From Candidatus Zixiibacteriota bacterium (GTDB taxonomy: Bacteria; Zixibacteria; MSB-5A5; GN15; PGXB01): 5,028 nt of DNA. A program made the position numbers and the translations under genes. The stretch covers positions 1-5,028 of the forward strand of contig JAAERC010000484.1 in NCBI GenBank assembly GCA_024230695.1, written 5' to 3'. The notes beneath the pieces are model-generated. The model worked only from the letters and a program-made list of their open reading frames with translations, was not told where the DNA came from and made no database searches. Shown here piece by piece: positions 1 to 5,028 of the stretch (positions are counted from its first letter, which is position 1; every line of letters starts with the position of its first letter).

Positions 1-1
1 C

Positions 2-730
2 TGTGCCGGGGATTTCGATAATGATGGTGATTTGGACCTGTTTATAACTTCGAACCCATTAAATTTCCTTTGGCTTAATAACAACGATGGTACCTTTATT
101 AAGGTAGCCAGTGGGGATATAGTAACAGATACCGCATGGTCGCATGGCGCGGCATGTAGTGATTATGATCGAGATGGCGATCTTGATATATTTGTTGCCA
201 ATTGGAACGATGACAATAATTTCTTTTATCAAAATATTGGAAATACTAATAGCTGGTTAAATATAAAATGTATTGGAAAAATTTCAAATAAATCCGCTAT
301 TGGATCAAAAGTCCGCTTGAAAGCAGTAATTAATGGTGCACCTGTTTGGCAATTACGAGATATATTGGCTCAAACAGGTTGTTGGGGCCAAAATAGCCTT
401 AATGTTCATTTTGGTTTGGGAGATGCTTCTCTTATAGATTCAATAAAAATAGAATGGCCGAGCGAACAAATAACCGATATTCTAACTGATGTCACTCCAA
501 ATCAATTCATTACAATAACTGAAACGATCTGCGGAAATGTGAATGAAGATCAGGACGTCGATATCTTAGATATTGTCTATTTAATAAATTTCAAATACAA
601 AGCAGGCCCCTCGGTCGTTCCAGAATATGCGGCCGATGTCAATCATGATGATAATATTGATATATTAGATATAGTACATCTAATAAACTATAAATATAAA
701 GGAGGTCCAAAACCGGACTGCCAAAGTTGA
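2..730 (+). CDS. Secreted FG-GAP/VCBS repeat protein with ASPIC/UnbV and C-terminal dockerin (5' partial)
   Basis: The reading frame is open from base 2 to the TGA at 728-730, giving the last 242 residues; the true start lies left of the window. The TTG at 32 is only an internal Leu codon. Two calcium-binding VCBS/FG-GAP loops are visible, DFDNDGDLD (residues 4-12) and DYDRDGDLD (54-62), which pack as beta-propeller blades in this family. Residues about 84-173 fit the ASPIC/UnbV domain, with the hallmark 'VHFGLGD' and the 'IEWPS' ending. Residues 177-240 are a two-repeat type I dockerin. The protein is presumably exported and surface-attached or extracellular, because dockerins bind cohesin domains outside the cell. 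No enzymatic residues are visible, so a structural, adhesive or carbohydrate-related role is only inference. It converges on the metal-efflux operon and shows no functional link to it. Domain calls are confident; the biological role is unknown. Confidence 0.9.
   Translation, partial: CAGDFDNDGDLDLFITSNPLNFLWLNNNDGTFIKVASGDIVTDTAWSHGAACSDYDRDGDLDIFVANWNDDNNFFYQNIGNTNSWLNIKCIGKISNKSAIGSKVRLKAVINGAPVWQLRDILAQTGCWGQNSLNVHFGLGDASLIDSIKIEWPSEQITDILTDVTPNQFITITETICGNVNEDQDVDILDIVYLINFKYKAGPSVVPEYAADVNHDDNIDILDIVHLINYKYKGGPKPDCQS
536..709 (+). repeat. Dockerin tandem repeat pair (two 25-residue units, 99-bp period)
   Basis: Two diverged units, 536-610 and 635-709, encode NVNEDQDVDILD and DVNHDDNIDILD, each followed by a helix of the form IV(Y/H)LIN(F/Y)KYK and ending in AGP or GGP. 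Asn/Asp at loop positions 1, 3 and 5 and Asp at 12 match the EF-hand-like calcium loop of type I dockerins. The usual Gly at position 6 is replaced by Gln in the first unit and Asp in the second. Cysteines at residues 177 and 240 bracket the pair and could form a disulfide clasp (inference). The repeat arises from protein-domain duplication and is not a DNA element. Confidence 0.85.
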
Positions 731-745
731 TCTATTATTATATAA

Positions 746-766
746 ACGGTTATATCTAATAACCGT
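746..766. terminator. Hairpin between convergent genes, possible bidirectional terminator
   Basis: ACGGTTAT (746-753) and ATAACCGT (759-766) form a perfect 8-bp stem with a 5-base loop. It lies 15 bases after the plus-strand stop codon and 38 bases beyond the minus-strand stop. Read on the minus strand, the stem is followed by TTTATATAATAAT; on the plus strand by ATCACTTACATTTT. Neither is a clean U-tract and the stem has only 3 GC pairs, so termination would be weak. Position between convergent genes is the main support. Confidence 0.4.
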
Positions 767-804
767 ATCACTTACATTTTAAACACAATGGAAAATGACG
801 GAAA

Positions 805-1269
805 CTATGATTCAACCATTAAGAATGACATGGTCAATCTATCTGAGGCTGTCCATGAAACTCCTTCATGCATCGATTTACCGTCATAACTGGCAAAAAC
901 AGAGTATCTATCATGCAAACTGGCCGTAATACCGCCAAGACCATACGACTCGTCGAAATCGGGCAGGAGTGTTGCCACCCCGGCAGAAAATCGCATCCCA
1001 AAAATTTCACTGATATCCCATGATTTAATTAATTGCGCATATATTGACTGATCGCTTCCGCCAGTTTGTACACTACCGCTACCCAAAATCAGCCCCGGTC
1101 TCCAGCCGTCTTCCTGTTCCAACACCGGTTGAGTCCGCACGTTCCAGAGGATTTTTTCGCTTTTAATGGCATAACCCACACCAACATCCAGCCAGTTTAA
1201 AACTCCATATCTGGCATTTACAACCGCAGTTTCTTCATCGGCAGTTGGAATACTCAGTGCAGAAACCAA
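805..1269 (-). CDS. Small outer-membrane beta-barrel-like protein, third gene of the metal-efflux operon (start uncertain)
   Basis: The frame ends at TAG (805-807). The first conventional start is a TTG at 1267-1269, giving 154 residues, but it has no Shine-Dalgarno site. The same frame continues upstream for 36 codons with a signal-peptide-like segment (see 1270-1377), so 154 residues is probably not the natural protein. I do not recognise a named family. The sequence is rich in short strands of alternating polar and hydrophobic residues split by Gly/Asp/Asn turns, such as 'WLDVGVGYAI', 'RYSVFASYDG' and 'EGVSWTASDRLTMSFLMVE', with many aromatics. This is typical of outer-membrane beta-barrels. 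It is much too short to be a TolC/CzcC channel, which is about 400 or more residues. It follows the RND pump gene on the same strand with almost no gap, so co-transcription and an accessory envelope role in metal handling are inferred. A missing start codon and a possible early stop raise the chance that it is a decaying gene. Confidence 0.6.
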   Translation of the reverse strand: MVSALSIPTADEETAVVNARYGVLNWLDVGVGYAIKSEKILWNVRTQPVLEQEDGWRPGLILGSGSVQTGGSDQSIYAQLIKSWDISEIFGMRFSAGVATLLPDFDESYGLGGITASLHDRYSVFASYDGKSMHEGVSWTASDRLTMSFLMVES

Positions 1270-1377
1270 GATATCGCTTTGAGAGAGTAGAGCACCGTCA
1301 CTACTACCAGCACCGGAACATACCGGGCCACATTCCTGACCAAAAGCCGATGTAGATAAAATAATATTACTAATTGC
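1270..1377 (-). other. In-frame coding-like extension of the barrel protein: signal-peptide-like segment and CGPVC motif without a standard start
   Basis: Between the TAA at 1378-1380 and the TTG at 1267-1269 the frame is open for 36 codons. It begins with a hydrophobic run, AISNIILSTSAFGQ, that resembles the core and end of a signal peptide, with A-F-G before Q as a plausible signal peptidase I site. Next comes ECGPVCSGAGSSDG, then a stretch that joins smoothly to the barrel protein. No ATG, GTG or TTG occurs in this stretch; only ATT codons (1372-1374, 1363-1365 and 1360-1362) could serve as rare starts. The basic N-region of a normal signal peptide is missing. The frame is the same as that of the pump, from which it is separated by TAA AAA TAA. 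Confidence 0.5.
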
Positions 1378-1383
1378 TTATTT

Positions 1384-4300
1384 TTATTCTTCTACCAGTT
1401 TTGGCGCAAACCATCCATAAAGAGCCGGAATCAAAACCAAAGTGAGAAAAGTTGATGATAACAATCCAAACACAACAACAACTGCCAGCGGTCTTTGAAC
1501 TTCCGACCCCATACCCTGCGATAGCAATAATGGAACTAGCCCCAATATAGTAGTTAGAGCAGTCATTAGAACCGGTCGCAATCTTAATAAGGATGCTTGT
1601 GAAATTGCCTCAGGTATTGATAATCCTCTTTTACGTAATTGATTGATATAAGATACCAAAACTAAACCATTCTGCACTGCTATTCCGAATAGTGCGATAA
1701 ATCCAACCGAGGCCGGGACCGATAAATATTCACCCGTAATATAAAGCCCAAGAACACCACCGATCAGTGCTAATGGAACATTAATAAATATCAGCGTGGC
1801 GCTTTTCAGATTACCAAATGACATATACAAAAGAAAATATATCAACAGAAATGTAACCGGAACGATGATACCTAATCTTTTCATAGCTCGTTCCTGATTT
1901 TCAAATTGCCCGCCATATTCCAGATAGTAACCTGATGGTAACTCAATATTTCCATGTACTAATTTTTTAATATCCGAAACGACGCCGCCCATATCACGAC
2001 CACGAACATTTCCTGATACGATCCAACGTCTCTGATTCTTCTCTCGGTTTATCTGAATCGGTCCAATAATGGTATTAACATCGGCAACCTGTGACAAAGG
2101 AATCAGAATACCATCAGTAGAATGAACCAACATATTTTTAATCGACTCGGGATCATTACGAAATCTCTCATCATACCTTACATGAATTCCGAAGCGACGG
2201 GTGTTTAGAAATACCTGCGAAATTACTTCTCCCCCAATGGCCAGTTCAACAACCTCCAGAATGTCGGAGACATCAACGCCATAACGGGCGCATGCTTCAC
2301 GATTAGCCACAATTTGTACTTGCGGTTGACCAAAACTCTGCTCTGTTGATAGATCAACCAATCCCTTAATTGGTTCAATTACTTCTTTGATTTGCTCTGC
2401 CTTATCACGCAAAATATTCAGATCCTCACCATATAGTTTTATGGCCAACTGAGTTTTAACGCCAGAAAGTAATTCATCAAACATATTTTGAATCGGTTGT
2501 GAAAAGACAAGTTGTACTCCGGGATAATCTGACAATGATTCATTCAAAGCCTCAACAAGCTCTTCTTTTGATTGGTATTTTTGCCACTCATCCTGAGGTT
2601 TAAGCATGATTTGAATATGAGATGAATTAACAGGGTGCGGATGACTGCCTGCTTCTGGTCTTCCCACTTTGGCAATTGTCTGTTCAACACCGTCAAATTC
2701 TCCCACTATTTTTTCAAGTTTCATGATAGTTTCGGTAGCCTTAACAAGCGATATGGACGGTGCCATAGTAACATTTATCTGGATCGCTCCTTCTTCCAAA
2801 GTTGGTATAAACTCAGTGCCAAGATGCGGAACCAGAAACAGTGTTCCAATAAAAGTAAGTAGCGTAATTACCAATACGCCTGCTCTGAAACGTAAAACAA
2901 TTTTTAGTAATGACCCGTAAATATTCTTTAATCCTCTGACAAGAATAAACTCTTTACTCTGTTTTTTCTTAAATAAAAACGATGCAAGCACTGGTGAAAA
3001 TATTAAAGCGGCGACTAATGATCCTAATAAAGCAAATGTGATAGTAAATGCCATCGGAGAAAACATCTTACCTTCAATATTTTCAAGCGTGAATAATGGC
3101 ATAAAAACAAGAATAATAATAGACACAGAAAATATAATCGGCCTTGATACTTGAGTACAGGCCATAACTATTATCTTTCGTTTGCTTTTGTCTTTATGTT
3201 TATTATCACCCAGAAGTCGATGAATATTTTCCACAATAACAATAGAGGCATCGCCAAGCATACCAATTGCAATTGCAATCCCTCCAAGTGACATAAGATT
3301 GGCCGACATCTCGGCCATGTTCATAAAAATCGCCGCAATCAAAGCGCAAACCGGAAGGGCCAGGGCGACTACAAAGGCACAGCGGGCGTTTCCCAGAAAC
3401 AAAGCAAGGACAATTATCACTAAAAGAGCGCCCTGAAATAAAGCCTTCCTTACCGTGCCAACCGCATTGTCCACTAAAGCACTCTGATTATAATATGGTA
3501 CCAAAAATACGCCCGGCGGTAATGATTCTTGAACTTCAGGAATTCTTTGGTTTAAACTTTCGATAACATCAGAAGTGTTTGTCCCAAACAGTTTCATTAC
3601 GATACCGGCAACCACTTCCTCTTCTCCGTTTCGAGTTACGACTCCGCGACGAATCTCGCGGCCAAAATCAATTTCGCCAACATCGCCCAGACGAATCGGA
3701 GTTCCATTGATAACCTTAAGCTGGATATTTCTGAGATCATCTCTTCCTTCTAATAATCCAACACCGCGAACTAAATATTCTTCGGAGCCAATAACAAGAA
3801 ATTGACCACCAGCATTACGATTATTGTTCGAAACAGCATTAACAATGTCTTCCAGACCAAGTTCGTACTTATTGAGAGCATATGGATTGATTTTGATTTG
3901 ATATTGTAAAACATGACCGCCCATTGACAATATTTTGGTCACTCCACGGATCGTCTGGAGTTGGTATTTTATTACCCAGTCATTTATTTCTCTGAGATAT
4001 GTATCTAACGGTTTTCCTTCAGTATTGACCGTGCTGTCCGCGGTAAGATAGTACATAAACACTTCGCCCAAACCGGTTGAAATCGGGCCTAAACCAGGCT
4101 GTTCATGTAATTCAGGTAGTTCTCCAGATGCACTAGCCAATCTTTCAGCAACGATCTGCCGGGCAAAATAAATATCAACATCATCTTCAAAATAAACATA
4201 TATAACTGTCATACCAAAAGCGGAAGTTGACTTAATCAATCTCACCCCTGGTAATCCATTCATTGCCGATTCAATTGGAAATGTAATCAGACGTTCAATT

Positions 4301-4476
4301 TCTTCCGGGGCCATACCATGCGCTTCGGCAAAAACAGGAACCATCACCGGAGAGATATCAGGAAAGGCGTCGGTCGGCAGGTTTTTGTAATTAAACAGAC
4401 CAAATGCAATTACGCCGACAAGTAATATAATAGCGATGAGTCGGTTTTTAAGAACAAGTTCGAAAAATTGCTTCAT
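1384..4476 (-). CDS. CzcA/CusA-family heavy-metal efflux RND transporter permease
   Basis: This complete 1030-residue protein has the normal length for HME-RND pumps. It should be the trimeric inner-membrane pump of a tripartite exporter, driving divalent or monovalent metal ions out with protons. TM1 is at about 13-30, followed by the first periplasmic domain with CzcA-like motifs DAFPDIS (36-42), EEIERLITFPIE (58-69) and GPISTGLGE (130-138). TM2-TM6 lie at about 347-500, TM7 at about 531-549, the second periplasmic domain at about 550-865 with 'FDELLSGV' (666-673), and TM8-TM12 at about 869-1020 with 'LRLRPVLMTAL' (964-974). In TM4 the proton-relay residues Asp409 and Glu416 are kept. The CusA copper methionines (573, 623 and 672 in E. 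coli) align by eye with Val578, Ser618 and Glu668, so copper/silver is unlikely. Zn/Co/Cd/Ni-type export is the better guess. The ATG at 4474-4476 is preceded by GGAG at a 7-base spacing. The gene lies 11 bases downstream of the adaptor stop. The family is certain; the metal is not. Confidence 0.95.
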   Translation of the reverse strand: MKQFFELVLKNRLIAIILLVGVIAFGLFNYKNLPTDAFPDISPVMVPVFAEAHGMAPEEIERLITFPIESAMNGLPGVRLIKSTSAFGMTVIYVYFEDDVDIYFARQIVAERLASASGELPELHEQPGLGPISTGLGEVFMYYLTADSTVNTEGKPLDTYLREINDWVIKYQLQTIRGVTKILSMGGHVLQYQIKINPYALNKYELGLEDIVNAVSNNNRNAGGQFLVIGSEEYLVRGVGLLEGRDDLRNIQLKVINGTPIRLGDVGEIDFGREIRRGVVTRNGEEEVVAGIVMKLFGTNTSDVIESLNQRIPEVQESLPPGVFLVPYYNQSALVDNAVGTVRKALFQGALLVIIVLALFLGNARCAFVVALALPVCALIAAIFMNMAEMSANLMSLGGIAIAIGMLGDASIVIVENIHRLLGDNKHKDKSKRKIIVMACTQVSRPIIFSVSIIILVFMPLFTLENIEGKMFSPMAFTITFALLGSLVAALIFSPVLASFLFKKKQSKEFILVRGLKNIYGSLLKIVLRFRAGVLVITLLTFIGTLFLVPHLGTEFIPTLEEGAIQINVTMAPSISLVKATETIMKLEKIVGEFDGVEQTIAKVGRPEAGSHPHPVNSSHIQIMLKPQDEWQKYQSKEELVEALNESLSDYPGVQLVFSQPIQNMFDELLSGVKTQLAIKLYGEDLNILRDKAEQIKEVIEPIKGLVDLSTEQSFGQPQVQIVANREACARYGVDVSDILEVVELAIGGEVISQVFLNTRRFGIHVRYDERFRNDPESIKNMLVHSTDGILIPLSQVADVNTIIGPIQINREKNQRRWIVSGNVRGRDMGGVVSDIKKLVHGNIELPSGYYLEYGGQFENQERAMKRLGIIVPVTFLLIYFLLYMSFGNLKSATLIFINVPLALIGGVLGLYITGEYLSVPASVGFIALFGIAVQNGLVLVSYINQLRKRGLSIPEAISQASLLRLRPVLMTALTTILGLVPLLLSQGMGSEVQRPLAVVVVFGLLSSTFLTLVLIPALYGWFAPKLVEE

Positions 4477-4483
4477 TGTTGTT

Positions 4484-4490
4484 CTCCTTA
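4484..4490 (-). promoter_or_regulatory. Shine-Dalgarno site of the RND pump gene, overlapping the adaptor stop codon
   Basis: On the minus strand the sequence is TAAGGAG, 7 bases (AACAACA), then the pump's ATG. The first three bases are the TAA stop of the adaptor gene. This fixes the pump start and points to translational coupling: ribosomes finishing the adaptor sit on the pump's ribosome binding site, which would help keep adaptor and pump levels matched (inference). Confidence 0.8.
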
Positions 4491-5027
4491 ATGCCCGTGT
4501 CCGGCGTGAGCATCCAAATTGCTCGTTACAATCTTGGCCTTAAGCTCAAAGGCACCTTCCGAGACATACATTACTCCATCGTTGAGACCACTTATAATTT
4601 GAGTATAAAATTCATCACTATCGCCTATAACAACCTCGATCGGAACAAATGTGTTTGGTCCACCAATAACAAAGACGACACTTTCTCCTTCAAGATACTG
4701 AATCGCACTTTTCTTAACTACCAACACATCATCGGCGGCTTCGGTAGTGATTATTGCTTGAACAAAAGATCCCGGTCGTAAAGCACTACCGGAATTTGAC
4801 AAAGTGATTCTGGCGGTTGCACTTCTTGTTCGATGATCAATTATTGGAGTGATATACTCAATTTTTCCGGTATTTATATTATTGGTCCCAATAGTTTCGA
4901 TTATCGCTATTTGACCCTTTTTGATTCGATTGGCATCTTTTGGATAAACCGCAAGATTGACCCAAACCGTAGAAAGATCAGCAATTACATAAATGCTATT
5001 TTCTTCCGTAACAAATTCTCCTTGAGT
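4488..5027 (-). CDS. CzcB/CusB-type RND efflux periplasmic adaptor (membrane fusion protein), N-terminal part outside the window
   Basis: The minus-strand frame is open from the right edge to TAA (4488-4490), giving the last 179 residues. The TTG at 4800-4802 is an internal Leu, not a start. Residues about 1-100 match the beta-barrel domain of adaptor proteins: 'LSTVWVNLAVYPKDANRIKKG' spans 18-38, and the conserved 'LRPGSFV' is at 83-89. Residues about 100-170 match the membrane-proximal domain, with 'VVKKSAIQ' (103-110) in place of the usual VPKSAV. The tail DAHAGHGH carries three histidines, as some metal-specific adaptors do. The missing N-terminal part should hold the signal peptide or anchor, the lipoyl domain and the hairpin. 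The adaptor bridges the RND pump to an outer-membrane channel in the periplasm. The pump gene follows after 11 bases, confirming an operon. The window cuts the gene, so length and promoter cannot be judged. Confidence 0.92.
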   Translation of the reverse strand, partial: TQGEFVTEENSIYVIADLSTVWVNLAVYPKDANRIKKGQIAIIETIGTNNINTGKIEYITPIIDHRTRSATARITLSNSGSALRPGSFVQAIITTEAADDVLVVKKSAIQYLEGESVVFVIGGPNTFVPIEVVIGDSDEFYTQIISGLNDGVMYVSEGAFELKAKIVTSNLDAHAGHGH

Positions 5028-5028
5028 A

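Noticed and set aside
32..34. TTG at 32 as the start of the dockerin gene
   Set aside because: The frame is open to the left edge and the codons at 2-31 encode CAGDFDNDGD, the first part of a VCBS calcium loop, so the gene begins outside the window.
698..706. Perfect Shine-Dalgarno-like AAAGGAGGT near the end of the dockerin gene
   Set aside because: It encodes Lys-Gly-Gly of the conserved dockerin KGGP ending. No ATG or GTG follows at a suitable distance; the TTG at 727 would give only a 10-codon peptide.
2635..2862. Plus-strand open frame of 75 codons
   Set aside because: It lies entirely inside the RND pump gene on the opposite strand, with no family-like sequence or ribosome binding site; an antisense shadow.
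2669..2920. Plus-strand open frame of 83 codons
   Set aside because: Antisense to the pump gene; no domain or secretion signal. The low-complexity Ser/Thr/Ile content reflects the reverse complement of conserved coding sequence.
3265..3278. 14-bp perfect palindrome ATTGCAATTGCAAT
   Set aside because: It lies within TM4 of the pump and results from repeated Ile-Ala codons; no reason to see an operator there.
3575..3805. Plus-strand open frame of 76 codons
   Set aside because: Antisense shadow of the pump's periplasmic domain with Ser/Pro/Arg-biased content and no start signal.
4476..4781. Plus-strand open frame of 101 codons
   Set aside because: It overlaps the adaptor gene almost completely on the other strand; the adaptor frame is clearly the real one by family motifs.
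4800..4802. TTG at 4802 as the start of a 104-residue protein
   Set aside because: The frame runs to the right edge and encodes a conserved adaptor beta-barrel upstream of this codon, so it is an internal leucine.

Overview
This window is moderately AT-rich bacterial DNA. It holds two gene sets that converge on a 74-base intergenic gap at about 731-804. I see no rRNA, tRNA, CRISPR array or insertion sequence. The plus-strand protein joins FG-GAP/VCBS calcium loops, an ASPIC/UnbV domain and a dockerin pair of the 'DILDIVYLINFKYK..GGP' type. Such dockerin-tailed secreted proteins are common in uncultured FCB-group lineages (Zixibacteria, KSB1, Latescibacteria and similar). A Gram-negative FCB-type bacterium is therefore my best guess. 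It is an inference from protein style, not proof.

Left part (2-730, plus): the 3' end of a gene for a secreted calcium-binding repeat protein whose start lies outside the window. Middle gap (731-804): an 8-bp perfect hairpin that may end transcription from both sides.

Right part (805-5027, minus, transcribed right to left): an apparent heavy-metal efflux operon. The order is (a) the C-terminal 179 residues of a CzcB/CusB-type periplasmic adaptor with a His-rich tail, (b) a complete 1030-residue CzcA/CusA-type RND pump starting 11 bases after the adaptor's stop with a strong Shine-Dalgarno site, and (c) a small beta-barrel-like outer-membrane protein immediately after the pump. Adaptor and pump would form the inner-membrane and periplasmic parts of a proton-driven tripartite metal exporter. 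The usual TolC/CzcC-type outer-membrane channel is not seen here; it could lie upstream of the window. The operon promoter also lies beyond the right edge.

The most unusual points are as follows. The third operon gene has a signal-peptide-like segment and a CGPVC motif in frame upstream of its first usable start codon, but no ATG, GTG or TTG for that segment, so it may be start-less, non-AUG-initiated or decaying. The RND pump mixes a CusA-like TM4 with otherwise CzcA-like sequence. Three histidines also sit in a substrate-cleft loop where, by my recalled alignment, CzcA has Asp, Met and Asp. I see no clear evidence of a wholly new system; the window looks like a metal-efflux locus with an uncharacterised accessory barrel.
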